Shown: positions 44,946 to 53,260, counted from the first letter of the stretch. The stretch: DNA of 64,000 nt from Candidatus Bathyarchaeota archaeon (GCA_029881805.1 JAOULW010000002.1:62001-126000), one strand, 5' to 3'. A program made the numbers and translations. Notes: generated by a model not told the origin, from the letters alone.

Positions 44946-45977
44946 ATGCATCCTAAGGTACGAAATTACCCTGCGCTGTTTCACAATTTTCGCAGACGCG
45001 TTTTCCTGAATTACGAAGAATATGGTTATGACAAGACAGATGATTTCATTCAAAATTCTGGAGTTCCCGCTCACATAAAGGCAGGTCTGAAAGCTGAGGT
45101 TTTGTTTTATGACAGATATTTCAGAAAGTTCAAACTAGAACCTCTATTGGATGCAAGAGTGAAAGCGGACTTCTCAGGAGATAAGAGTGGTAAGTTCGTC
45201 AATTTCGATGTGACGACAAATGTCAAGTACAAGGATATAGATGACTATCTCGAGGTAGTCCAAAAGAGAGGAAAGCCTTACGAAATTGTTCTAGTAGATC
45301 TGAAGAACGAAGACTTCGAGTTTTTTCCTCTAAAATTCCCAATATGTCCTAAATGCGGAAAATTTAGTCATTACATAATTTACTTAGACCCTCCGAGCAC
45401 GACTTTTTACCAAGCAATGCATGCTTCAGACGGGCAGACTCTCGTGCAATATTGTGGCAAGTGCAAGTACTTCAAAAATATCGACGTCTATACATACGAA
45501 GTCCATTCAGTGCACTCGACTATAGAAACGTTATCTTCAGAGACAGATGTGGATGGCTCACGGAGATACTCTGACAGCGAGATACAGAAAGTAGTCGATT
45601 CAGATTCCATCTCAATAAGGAAATTTTTCGAGAAAACGAGCAACTTCATCGTTTCCGGAGTCGCAGAAAATGACTACGTAATTACTGACCCAAGAGACGG
45701 CGATGGATATTATTCAGGTTTATTACACTGGAAACATCCGCTTGCGCATGATTTGAGCAAATATATTGATATTTATTCAGGCACACCAGAAATTCCTGCA
45801 CATGTCGCTAAGCAAATGTTTGACGATTTCAAATGTAAACTATGTGGCAATACCTCGATGCGGTTCAATTCCAAAAAAAAGACTCTGACGTGCCGACGCT
45901 GTGGGCTTATACATGATGTTTCGGGTGTTATTCACACACATGGCTATGAAGTGAAACGTGTTGAAAAGCCCAAGTAG
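44946..45977 (+). CDS. Zinc-ribbon protein of unknown function, possible nuclease
   Basis: A 343-residue protein. AAGGTGGG lies 6 bases before ATG 44946. Two zinc ribbons are seen: CPKCGKF with a partner YCGKCKYF (about residues 133-180), and CKLCG...LTCRRCG (about 297-320). The N-terminal third (GLKAEVLFYDRYF, then KADFSGDKSGKFVNFDVTTNVKY) has a helix-Glu then Asp pattern that might be a PD-(D/E)XK-like fold, but this is a weak guess. No known family is recognised. It lies inside the element, 0.85 kb before a UvrD-type helicase-nuclease, and might be part of the same system. Confidence 0.6.
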   Translation: MHPKVRNYPALFHNFRRRVFLNYEEYGYDKTDDFIQNSGVPAHIKAGLKAEVLFYDRYFRKFKLEPLLDARVKADFSGDKSGKFVNFDVTTNVKYKDIDDYLEVVQKRGKPYEIVLVDLKNEDFEFFPLKFPICPKCGKFSHYIIYLDPPSTTFYQAMHASDGQTLVQYCGKCKYFKNIDVYTYEVHSVHSTIETLSSETDVDGSRRYSDSEIQKVVDSDSISIRKFFEKTSNFIVSGVAENDYVITDPRDGDGYYSGLLHWKHPLAHDLSKYIDIYSGTPEIPAHVAKQMFDDFKCKLCGNTSMRFNSKKKTLTCRRCGLIHDVSGVIHTHGYEVKRVEKPK

Positions 45978-46080
45978 CGCGCTGTTTGATGGCGAAAAAT
46001 CCAGAAGAATCAACCTGTTGCATGGATGTTTTCGGATATAGTTCTAAAAAACAGGTTATTTCAGGAAAAGTAGCTTTTGG

Positions 46081-46208
46081 TGGGGTCGGAGAGATTTGAA
46101 CCGACAATTCAAATAAAGGCAATTATATTTGACCCAGTTCCTCATCTCTTGTCAGAAATATGCACGATCTGGACTTGAACCCGGGCTGTAACATCATCGC
46201 GCGTGCAT
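46081..46208 (-). pseudogene. Two tRNA-like relics, minus strand
   Basis: Read on the minus strand, one piece has ATGCACG/CGTGCAT arms (46160-46166 and 46202-46208) around a CCCGGGTTCAAGTCC T-arm-like loop, but only about 35 bases of loop, too short for a tRNA. The second ends CTCTCCGACCCCA after GGTTCAAAT. Both lack anticodon arms. They are interpreted as remnants of tRNA ends. Confidence 0.4.
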
Positions 46209-46273
46209 ACTAATGATTTCTGATTCATAAGTCTTTTTAACTTGTGGTTAAATCTTAAGGTTCAGATTGCAGC

Positions 46274-46423
46274 ATGACGAAAGATAATGAAGTGCGAAAT
46301 TGCTCGGTATGTGGACGAGAGATCAGTGAAGAGGACTATGAAGACTATGATGGCATGTGCTGGGAATGTTGGGACGACCAGCTGACTGAAGAATCAGAAG
46401 ACATGTTTGGCGACGTCATGTAG
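46274..46423 (+). CDS. Small acidic zinc-finger protein
   Basis: A 49-residue protein with CSVCGREI, then DYEDYDGMCWECWDDQL, giving two Cys pairs in an acidic context. This pattern recurs in small archaeal proteins, as far as I recall. The start is ATG 46274, with AAGG upstream at some distance. Role unknown; a regulatory zinc finger is plausible. It lies 300 bp after the 343-residue zinc protein. Confidence 0.65.
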   Translation: MTKDNEVRNCSVCGREISEEDYEDYDGMCWECWDDQLTEESEDMFGDVM

Positions 46424-46591
46424 TCTGGCACAACGCTGTATTCAACGATTAGAATTGGAGTCATGGAGTGTGTGAGAAATGCTTTCAGATGCTCGATTGT
46501 TAGCGCGTGATTGAAAAACTGAATTTGTGGTGCACATCTTAGGTTAACAAAGTTCAAGCTTGAATTCGCCCAATCCTCCAAACGACAAGAT

Positions 46592-46744
46592 ATGGTAATG
46601 CCGTGCTTAATCTGTGAACTGGAACTCGGTGAAGATGAAACCCCAAGTCCAGTATACGTGAGCCATGCAGAGGAGCCGAATAAGATTCAGTGGCAGATGA
46701 AGACGACCGGGCGAGTAGATCGGAATAGCGGAGTATGTCCATGA
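46592..46744 (+). CDS. Possible tiny Cys protein (may be frameshifted)
   Basis: A 50-residue open frame with CLIC near the start and a RNSGVCP end. In the +1 frame the sequence continues as VHEDVKVHEEFL before a stop, so a single-base shift may have cut a longer zinc protein. There is no SD. It lies 78 bp before the helicase-nuclease gene. Support is weak. Confidence 0.3.
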   Translation: MVMPCLICELELGEDETPSPVYVSHAEEPNKIQWQMKTTGRVDRNSGVCP

Positions 46745-46822
46745 AGATGTCAAAGTCCACGAGGAATTCTTGTGAGTACGGATTAGTCGTGACGGAATTG
46801 TACGCTCTGCGAGGTTGAAACA

Positions 46823-49555
46823 ATGACGGACCCCGATCTGATCAAGAAAATCCTTGAAGGCCCTCCAAAGTTATCAGTCGACCAGGTTAAAGCAGTCCTT
46901 TCTGAACGTAGATACAACCGAATTGTCGCTGGTGCAGGAGCTGGCAAGACTGAGACTCTCACTAGGCGAATAGTCTACCTGTTGTCAGCGGAAGCTGTGA
47001 GGCCGGAGTCGATTGTGGCTTTCACTTTCACCGAGAAGGCAGCCCAGAGTATGAAGAGTCGTATCTATCAACGGGTTGGACAGATCTGCGGACAGGAAGC
47101 AACTGCAAATCTCGGCGAAATGTATGTTGGCACCATCCACGCATATGCGAAGAGGATTCTTGAAGACTACTTCAAGTATGGAAATTACACCGTTCTTGAT
47201 GACAACCAAGAAGTTGCTTTTCTCATGAGACACGGTTGGAATGTAGGCATCGACAAATATCGAGGTCCTTACGCTGATTGTTGTCGCAATTTTCTCAGAA
47301 CAGTTAATATGGTTTGGGATGAGTTGCTCGATGTGAAAGAGCTCGAGGACCGGGCTCCGGATTTCTATACAAAAATGAAGGGTTTTGAGAAGATACTTGT
47401 GGATCACAGATTGTTGACTTTTGGCAGAATGATTTACGAGGCCGTGATGAATCTGAGAGAGAATCCTGAAAAACTCGGCCGCATTAAGCACCTTGTTGTT
47501 GATGAGTACCAGGACATAAACACGGCACAAGCTGAGCTAATAGCGCTTGTCGGACGGAACGGAAACATATTCGTTGTTGGTGATCCTCGGCAGAGCATAT
47601 ACCAATGGAGGGGATCAGATGAGAGATTCTTCGATGAGTTCTCTAAGACATTTTCTGGTACCGATGAGATAGCGATTCGGGAGAACAGACGAAGTGGCAG
47701 GAAAATTGTGGAGAACGCTAACAAATTCGCGACGACTTTTTCGAAAAGGCATTATGAAGAGATGGATTCGACTAGGCCAGTGGATGGGTTCGTCGGTGTA
47801 TCAAGTCATGAAACTGCTGAAGATGAAGCAAGGTGGATTGCTGATCAGATACAAACATTGATGAAAAACAATAGGGAGCTGAAGCTGTCTGACTTTGGGA
47901 TCTTGACAAGAAGTGTAAGCACTTCTGCCGGGCCACTCATTGATGAATTCAAAGAAAGAGGAATCGTCTATATCGTAGGGGGAACGGTCGGTCTTTTCAA
48001 GAGAGATGAAGCGCAGGCACTCGGCAGAATCTTCTCTTGGTTCTGGGAAAATGGATTCTGGCTTCCTAATCCTTGGAACTGGCATGAAGAAATCTCTGGC
48101 GACGCGTTGTTGATTACTGCACTAACCTGTTGGGATGCTGCACACAGGCGAGGACACCCAAATGATACAGAGACTCGATTACGACAGATAAAGGCAGATC
48201 TTAACTCGTCCAAGTCCTCGTACAGGAATTTCACGAAAGTATACTATGACGTTTTGAACGCTTTGGGATTTGAGAGGCTAGATTACACTGACACAAACGA
48301 TGCTGCCGTGATGGCTAACCTTGGACGTTTCAACAACCTGTTGACCGATTACGAGACCGCAAATAGAATTGGAGGCAGGACACCTTACTGGAAGAGCGAC
48401 CTTAAAGGACTATGCTGGTTTATGGCAACGTATGGGCTCAAAGCCTACGAGGAGCAGCCTTCAGACGATATTCGGGGAGTTAAAGCAGTCCAGCTCATGA
48501 CTGTTCATCAGGCTAAGGGGCTTGAATGGCCTTTCGTCTTTCTTTTCGCTACGGTTGATTCGAGGTTTCCAGCAAGTAGAATAGGTTCAGTACAGAACTG
48601 GTGTGGCGTCCCTAGAGACATGTTCGATGTGAAAAGATACGAAGGAGATCTTGAAGACGAGAGAAGACTCTTTTACGTTGCAGTGACGAGAGCGAAAGAT
48701 TGCCTCGCGGTCAGCCACTTTAGAAAGATAACAAAAGCTTCTAAACCAAGCAGGTTCATTGAGGACATGAAGCCTAGCGTTGTCACAAAATTGAATGACG
48801 CTGCGATCCCTGACATCAGCGTCAAACCTGTTGAGTCTTCTGAAGAGATTGAGACTTTCTCGGCCAGCGAAATTGTCACCTATAATATTTGTCCACATAT
48901 GTATCTCCTGAGGGAGCTTTGGGGTTATCAGCCGGAGCTTGACATAGCCATTGGGTATGGCAATGGGCTTCATTATTGTCTTAGAAGAGCTGGCGAATTG
49001 ATCACAGAAGCGGGCTATGATCCGGTGACTGCCGTGGCGACTTCTGTCGATGTGGGTTTTCACATGCCATTTGTGGGGGGACCAGTGCTCCGGAACTTCA
49101 AAAATAGTGCTAGGACAAGGCTGATAAATTTCGCTAAGAAATATGGAGGTGATTTGAAGCGGATTCAGGAAGTGGAATATCGACTTGAGTATCCTATTCA
49201 GAATGCAACGATTATGGGAAAAGTTGACGTCATCTTAAGGGATGGTGGGGAAATGGAGGTTAGAGACTATAAGACTTCTCAGGAGGTTAGGACTTTTGAA
49301 GAGGTTTCTGCACAGGTCAGGTTATATGCTGCTGGATTAAAAAGTATGGGACGACCTGTGACAAGTGGATCGGTTGCCTACCTCGAAAATCCAGATGTGA
49401 AAATGGTCGATATCCTTGAACCTGTGCTTGCTGAGGAGAAGAAGAGAGCTGAGGAAACAGTAGCGAATATCATGCAAAGTAAATTTGTGCCTAATCCAGG
49501 CGAAAGCTGCAAGCGGTGCGACCAAAAAGCAATTTGCAGATGGAAGAAGAACTAA
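46823..49555 (+). CDS. UvrD/Rep-type helicase with FeS PD-(D/E)XK nuclease domain
   Basis: A 910-residue superfamily 1 helicase-nuclease. Helicase motifs: GAGAGKTETLTRR at 37-49, LVVDEYQDIN near 220 with VVGDPRQSIYQWRGSD, VQLMTVHQAKGLEWPFVF, and RRLFYVAVTRAKDCLAV. The C-terminal nuclease has YNICPHMYLLREL, GKVDVILRDGG, and EVRDYKTS (the Asp...DYK catalytic set), then Cys896, Cys899 and Cys905 that with the earlier Cys form an FeS cluster as in AddB/Cas4-like enzymes. It probably unwinds and degrades DNA ends in repair or anti-phage defence. It is on the integrated element. Confidence 0.92.
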   Translation: MTDPDLIKKILEGPPKLSVDQVKAVLSERRYNRIVAGAGAGKTETLTRRIVYLLSAEAVRPESIVAFTFTEKAAQSMKSRIYQRVGQICGQEATANLGEMYVGTIHAYAKRILEDYFKYGNYTVLDDNQEVAFLMRHGWNVGIDKYRGPYADCCRNFLRTVNMVWDELLDVKELEDRAPDFYTKMKGFEKILVDHRLLTFGRMIYEAVMNLRENPEKLGRIKHLVVDEYQDINTAQAELIALVGRNGNIFVVGDPRQSIYQWRGSDERFFDEFSKTFSGTDEIAIRENRRSGRKIVENANKFATTFSKRHYEEMDSTRPVDGFVGVSSHETAEDEARWIADQIQTLMKNNRELKLSDFGILTRSVSTSAGPLIDEFKERGIVYIVGGTVGLFKRDEAQALGRIFSWFWENGFWLPNPWNWHEEISGDALLITALTCWDAAHRRGHPNDTETRLRQIKADLNSSKSSYRNFTKVYYDVLNALGFERLDYTDTNDAAVMANLGRFNNLLTDYETANRIGGRTPYWKSDLKGLCWFMATYGLKAYEEQPSDDIRGVKAVQLMTVHQAKGLEWPFVFLFATVDSRFPASRIGSVQNWCGVPRDMFDVKRYEGDLEDERRLFYVAVTRAKDCLAVSHFRKITKASKPSRFIEDMKPSVVTKLNDAAIPDISVKPVESSEEIETFSASEIVTYNICPHMYLLRELWGYQPELDIAIGYGNGLHYCLRRAGELITEAGYDPVTAVATSVDVGFHMPFVGGPVLRNFKNSARTRLINFAKKYGGDLKRIQEVEYRLEYPIQNATIMGKVDVILRDGGEMEVRDYKTSQEVRTFEEVSAQVRLYAAGLKSMGRPVTSGSVAYLENPDVKMVDILEPVLAEEKKRAEETVANIMQSKFVPNPGESCKRCDQKAICRWKKN

Positions 49556-49600
49556 ATCGACTCAGACAGTTGCCAGCGGAGTCCGCAAGAGTTGAAGAGT

Positions 49601-49795
49601 ATGAACACAAAAAAGAAAACCCGTTGTCCAATTTGCGACGCAGAGATAGACAAAGATGAAACGAGTCTCTCCAGTTTTGCTGTTGAAAAGTATCGCTTTG
49701 CAGAAAAGAACCGCAGAAGGATACTATCATTTTCGCACAAATCCTTCTATGTCTTTTTCAGTCATATCCTCAACAGCTTTCCAAACGTAGCTTAG
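49601..49795 (+). pseudogene. Truncated small zinc-type open frame
   Basis: Begins MNTKKKTRCPICDAEIDK and reads to about residue 45 as plausible protein, then runs into sequence that is antisense to an epimerase fragment. The join near 49730 suggests a recombination scar. It starts 45 bases after the helicase stop and has no clear SD. Only one Cys pair is present. Confidence 0.35.
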
Positions 49796-49972
49796 TCTCT
49801 CATTGCGTGCGACATCTCTTAACCTCCAAGCGCAATTCTGTGGCAATCTGTCTATTGCAGTCACTCGATAACCTCGAGCCAACAACATACCTGTAAGTGA
49901 GGAACTCAGAGCACCCGCCCCTCCAGTCACCAAAATGTTACGCGTTATGCCCGAATCTTCACGATATTTCAT
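49727..49972 (-). pseudogene. N-terminal fragment of NAD-dependent epimerase
   Basis: Eighty-one codons encode ILVTGGAGALSSSLTGML, then GYRVTAIDRLPQNCA, the Rossmann start of an extended SDR (UDP-sugar epimerase-like) protein. Normal length is about 300 residues; this ends at 81 and no downstream remainder is found. The catalytic YxxxK is missing. It is a gene remnant inside the element. Confidence 0.7.
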
Positions 49973-50519
49973 AATGTTCTTTCCCCATAACTAAATACAC
50001 TGACTGCCCGCCTACTTGCTACTAGAGTATGGTGCTCCTATTTGTTTTTCTATGTTGTTGAAATCATAATGCCTGTTCTGGTTAAGGAAATCCTTTTTGG
50101 TGGAGCTCTACGTGTGCAATCTCATGCTTAAGAGACAGACGTGCATTGGACTTGAACCCGTTTGGGTTTAAATCCCGTAGAGACTGAAACCCGAAGGTTG
50201 GCAAATCCATCAATTTTTTTGCGAGCATCGCTCTCTTGATGGTGTCGGTCAGATCTCTTGGGTCAATGCCTATGTTTGGACCTGATTATCTCCATGGATT
50301 ACCGTACTGCTTATTTGGAACAGTTTTCTAATACTGATCCACTGGAGGCTACAAAGAATAAGCGAAAGCAGAAAATGCTCTGAGCATGGTTGAGGTATGG
50401 ATTATGGGCGGGATTTGATGACAACATACGCTCCGTGCTATGCCCATAATCTCCGCAAGAAAAACGACTGGTGCGATGACGCCGTTTGTTCTCTATGGAA
50501 AAAACCAAAGTGTTAACTC
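49973..50519. other. Intergenic region with T-arm-like repeat and coding relic
   Basis: About 550 bp. TGGACTTGAACCC at 50147-50159 continues into GTTTGGGTTTAAATCCCG, a word set that recurs in degraded form at 51372-51396 beside the right attachment site. On the minus strand 50191-50285 reads IGIDPRDLTDTIKRAMLAKK, a plausible coding relic without start. No intact gene. Confidence 0.4.
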
Positions 50520-50696
50520 ATGAAAAGAATCAAGAAGAGCCCTAAGTGCTGGAGAGAAATGAAGACAGGGTCTCAGAGATGTGACTCATTGAGGAAAGGC
50601 ACTCACTTGCTGAGCATTGGCTTTATAGTAACAGTATTCGTCTACAGATACATAAGCTGTGGCTACATTGAGCTTTTTGCAGAAAAGAAGGAATAA
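50520..50696 (+). CDS. Possible small membrane protein
   Basis: A 58-residue frame: a basic N-terminus with two cysteines and one hydrophobic helix (THLLSIGFIVTVFVYRYI). It ends 3 bp before the next gene, whose SD lies in its last codons, suggesting coupling. It has no SD of its own, so the call is weak. Confidence 0.35.
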   Translation: MKRIKKSPKCWREMKTGSQRCDSLRKGTHLLSIGFIVTVFVYRYISCGYIELFAEKKE

Positions 50697-50699
50697 TCT

Positions 50700-51374
50700 A
50701 TGAGTGAAACCGTAAGGACTCAGGGTATCGGCATTCATGAGTTACTGCGATACGTCATTCCGGGCTATGCCTTCCTGCTAGTTCTGCTTCTTCCATTCAT
50801 GTTGAGCGGAACTCTGTCTACTCTAATCCCTGATTGGGAACAAGTCATGGTTCCTCTGTTTCTTGTTGGAGGGCTATTGGCTGGTTACCTTATGTATCAA
50901 TTCTATTACGTGTTGTTTAGGAACATAGTCTATACTTCCAAGACTAGGAGGAGTCTGAAGAAGGCAATGGAACTAACGGGCAACAAGGCTTGTTCTTTTC
51001 AAGTTTTGGCAGTCCACCAAAGGGCTATGTCGAAAGTTGAAAAAGCTGATAAAGAGACCTATGGTGTGATAATCTTTCATTTTTCCATTTTCCATTCCAT
51101 TGGAACTACGTTTCTCTCAGTGTGGTTTGGCTGGCTTGGCTCAATTCTCATAGCAGTACAGCTCTGGCTTTCAGGAATGCCTAGTATAAGCACGCACTTC
51201 TGGGCATTTGAAGTTGAAATCCTCGTGTTACTGTTAACTTTTTCTGTTTTTCTGTGCAGCGAATACAAATATCGAACAAGGTTGGCAATTGAGATGGAAG
51301 ACCAAGTGGCCGTCAAGTATCTCGAAGAAGTCGTCGAGGAATGGAAGAAGACACAGGAACAGCGCACATCATGA
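50700..51374 (+). CDS. Membrane protein of unknown function
   Basis: A 224-residue protein with four hydrophobic helices (about 17-37, 48-75, 120-155, 168-188) and a charged C-terminal tail. AAGGA lies 7 bases before ATG 50700. No family is recognised. It is the last gene of the integrated element: its stop is 17 bp before the attR repeat. Confidence 0.7.
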   Translation: MSETVRTQGIGIHELLRYVIPGYAFLLVLLLPFMLSGTLSTLIPDWEQVMVPLFLVGGLLAGYLMYQFYYVLFRNIVYTSKTRRSLKKAMELTGNKACSFQVLAVHQRAMSKVEKADKETYGVIIFHFSIFHSIGTTFLSVWFGWLGSILIAVQLWLSGMPSISTHFWAFEVEILVLLLTFSVFLCSEYKYRTRLAIEMEDQVAVKYLEEVVEEWKKTQEQRTS

Positions 51375-51387
51375 ACCCGTTTGGGTA

Positions 51388-51582
51388 TTAGTCCCGGCGA
51401 CCGCACCAAACACTACCAACCAAACAGTTTTCACCGTTGTCCACTGAATTACAGCTTGAAAATTGATTCAATAACTGTTTCAAGTGGGTCTCAAAGGTTT
51501 TACTAAGATTAAAGCCGAGATTACGCGTCTTCTCAACAAGTTCTTTATCTAGATACAACACGACGTTTCGTTTGTTTGACAT
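51388..51582 (-). CDS. Ribbon-helix-helix antitoxin-like protein reading into attR
   Basis: A 64-residue protein starting MSNKRNVVLYLDKELVEKTR, then LGFNLSKTFETHLKQLLNQF, a CcdA/RHH-type DNA-binding domain. Its last 12 codons (from about VGSVWCGRRD) are read from the attachment-site repeat, so the C-terminus was replaced when the element joined the tRNA end. In related archaea RHH domains of this kind often accompany integrases; that link is from memory. The start is ATG 51582. Confidence 0.65.
   Translation of the reverse strand: MSNKRNVVLYLDKELVEKTRNLGFNLSKTFETHLKQLLNQFSSCNSVDNGENCLVGSVWCGRRD
51392..51408 (+). repeat. attR: 17-bp copy of tRNA-Gly 3' end
   Basis: TCCCGGCGACCGCACCA matches 37049-37065 exactly. 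The preceding GGGT plus degraded bases also resemble the tRNA T loop, but weakly. No tRNA 5' part is present, as expected for the distal junction of an integrated element. Confidence 0.85.
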
Positions 51583-51676
51583 TTTGCGTTTGCACCCGAG
51601 GGCATGCGAGGGCACTTTCAGTGTTATAAGTTTGGTGATTCGAGTTTCAGTAGAAAAGAATGAAGTTAGAAAGAGT

Positions 51677-51735
51677 GTTTTCTTCTGTAGACTATGCCCT
51701 GCTAGTAGTGTTGCCAACATGAATAGGGCATTACT
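51677..51735 (-). pseudogene. Orphan relic of a PEF-CTERM-like tail
   Basis: On the minus strand a MLATLLAGHSLQKK stretch corresponds, with a base lost, to the MIATLLAVIAYRRK end of the surface protein at 53660-55153. No protein body precedes it. It is evidence for a lost or recombined surface-protein gene. Confidence 0.55.
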
Positions 51736-51750
51736 ATGTTCTGGCTCTTC

Positions 51751-52215
51751 TCAGCTTTTCTTTGGCTTTCTAAGCATCGAACCAACATACAGCCCAACGA
51801 AACCAAACACCAAATCAAAGACAACAGTCAACACCACCACCATAGCCATCAGCAGTTGCGAATAAGCGACCCAATCCCACGTTGTCCACCCACTCGTAGA
51901 GAACATGCTCTCCAAACTCTCCTGAACCGAAGTGCCGATGTATGGATTGGCGAAGTAAGCCATGGTGTAGAACGTCAGCACAAGCGTAGACAAAACAACA
52001 ATCCTGCCAATCGCTCCTATCTTCGAATCCTCCTTAATCTTCCCTGCAAACATATAACCGACAATCAATGAAGCCACCAAAACTGAAACAATAGTAGAAA
52101 TATCAGGTCCCCAATAAGTATTCACATTAATCACTACCGCAAACAACGCAAAATCAAGCACTATATAGATCACAGCCAAAGAAGCCACAGCCGTTATTAT
52201 ATCACCAAACTTCAA
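51751..52215 (-). CDS. Four-helix membrane protein
   Basis: A 154-residue protein with four hydrophobic helices and a long extracellular-type loop ending SGWTTWDWVAY before the last helix. The start TTG 52215 is fixed by GGGAGGTGAT 6-7 bases upstream. A basic KPKKS end suggests a cytoplasmic C-terminus. No family is recognised. Confidence 0.7.
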   Translation of the reverse strand: MKFGDIITAVASLAVIYIVLDFALFAVVINVNTYWGPDISTIVSVLVASLIVGYMFAGKIKEDSKIGAIGRIVVLSTLVLTFYTMAYFANPYIGTSVQESLESMFSTSGWTTWDWVAYSQLLMAMVVVLTVVFDLVFGFVGLYVGSMLRKPKKS

Positions 52216-52279
52216 CCTATCACCTCCCTTGAAATCAAAATAGACAGTTATTTTTATCCGCCACTCAGTTTTTATGACT

Positions 52280-52365
52280 TATGGAAGAAACTTGATTCAA
52301 TTTCTCTAGACCACTATCTTTTGAAAAATCCTTATAATAATATAATATAAGAAAAAAATCCAAAG
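52280..52365 (+). repeat. P repeat, copy 1 (promoter-like)
   Basis: About 86 bp nearly identical to 55199-55284: GGAAGAA(A/T)CTT then GATTCAATT(T/C)CTCTAGACC, ACTATCTTTTGAAAAAT, and a TATA-rich CTTATAATAATATNATATA. It precedes the 52389 gene by 24 bp, so it likely carries its promoter. Confidence 0.75.
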
Positions 52366-52388
52366 ATAACAATCTTAGGGTGATAGGA

Positions 52389-52970
52389 ATGTTAAATGAT
52401 GACTGGTCTGTGGTGGTTTTCAAATGCAAGCCTGAAAACATAAGGAAGATTTTAATTGATTTCTACAAGTTTGTTGAAGACCTTGATGGAGTGAAAAGTC
52501 TTCACTTCCTTATTAGAGACCGTGTAAAAGATGAGGTTGTTTTCAGTTTTCGCGTTTCAACGGAAAAAGAAAAAAAGCAAATCGTTCGGAGCAAGATGAC
52601 TTACAAACTCAAAACGTTGATTTCTGAAAAAAAGTTCGCTGTTGACCCAGACATTAATAACTCACTTGGGAAATATGCTGCATGGTCTTATGAAGATAGA
52701 ATCGCAAAGTTTGGTCCAAAGAAGTTCGCTGAATTCTGCAATCTTCTAGAAAAGATGAGCAAACTTGTTCTACAAATGCTCAAGGACAGATATTTTGGCT
52801 CAGATGAAAGAGTCGAGGTTGCGCATGTCATGTCTTGGATGCTCGGCTGTACAGAATATGGTCTTTTAAGCACCACACACATGGAAGTCGGCTACTATGA
52901 TCGAATAGAAGACAAATACTTCCTATACCTCAAACAAAACTTTCCTAAACAGCAAGAGGCATCAAAGTAG
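52389..52970 (+). CDS. Hypothetical protein, alpha/beta
   Basis: A 193-residue soluble protein of unknown family. The N-terminal half is beta-strand rich (WSVVVFKCKPENIRKILIDF), the C-terminal half is helical with an EDRIAKFGPKKFAEFCNLLEKM segment. ATG 52389 has AGGGTGAT about 5 bases upstream; GTG 52380 is inside that SD. It sits between the P repeat and the R repeat, both of which also occur elsewhere without this gene. Confidence 0.65.
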   Translation: MLNDDWSVVVFKCKPENIRKILIDFYKFVEDLDGVKSLHFLIRDRVKDEVVFSFRVSTEKEKKQIVRSKMTYKLKTLISEKKFAVDPDINNSLGKYAAWSYEDRIAKFGPKKFAEFCNLLEKMSKLVLQMLKDRYFGSDERVEVAHVMSWMLGCTEYGLLSTTHMEVGYYDRIEDKYFLYLKQNFPKQQEASK

Positions 52971-52971
52971 C

Positions 52972-53260
52972 GGGCACTTCGTGCACGCCTATCTCTTTGT
53001 AACCTCTTAGTTCTCTCCAGCCTCTCTGTTGAGTATCCATCACTCAACTGCTACTACCAATCATACTGTTGATATTCATCAGCTATTGTTCATCCATCAA
53101 GAATACAGGCAATTTCTAATTTTCTAAATTATAAGCATAACAAAAAATAGAATTTCTAAAAAATTAGCCAATTTAGAAATTGTAAAATTAGAAAATCTCA
53201 TGTGTAAATACACAATACTGACAGGTCTAGAGGTTATTTACAACGAGGTTAATCATGAAA
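52972..53260 (+). repeat. R repeat, copy A (about 290 bp)
   Basis: Begins right after the stop of the preceding gene. It shares with 56019-56318 the words CTCTCTGTTGAGTATC-like, TACTA(C)CAATCAT..TGTTGATATT, and AAAAAATTAGCCAATTTAG. It contains GTTGAGT/ACTCAAC able to form a 7-bp hairpin. The opening GGGCACTTCGTGCACGCC is also nearly palindromic. Confidence 0.75.

Larger units (their letters stand above)
37049..51408. mobile_element. tRNA-Gly-integrated mobile element (about 14.3 kb)
   Basis: Bounded by a 17-bp direct repeat of the tRNA-Gly 3' end, with an intact tyrosine integrase starting 29 bp inside the left boundary. The cargo includes a transposase, HTH regulators, an AlbA_2 protein, tiny zinc proteins, a 343-residue zinc-ribbon protein, a UvrD-type helicase-nuclease and a membrane protein. 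No capsid, terminase, conjugation ATPase or plasmid replication gene is visible, so it looks like an integrative island or a degraded plasmid. Gene fragments and intergenic gaps show it is partly decayed. The integrase gene is intact and next to the tRNA, unlike SSV-type elements that split their integrase. Confidence 0.8.

Noticed and set aside
46160-46208. Functional tRNA on the minus strand
   Set aside because: Perfect 7-bp closing arms and a T-arm-like loop, but the span is under 50 bases with no anticodon arm.
50191-50285. Minus-strand gene with IGIDPRDLTDTIKRAML
   Set aside because: Protein-like for only about 25 residues with a stop just upstream and no start; at most a relic.
43985-51408. 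T-arm-like repeats as a CRISPR array
   Set aside because: Copies are only 12-13 bp, irregularly spaced by kilobases and in both orientations; no Cas genes.
37049-51408. Element as an intact virus or conjugative plasmid
   Set aside because: No capsid, portal, terminase, VirB4/TraG-like ATPase or replication initiator is visible.
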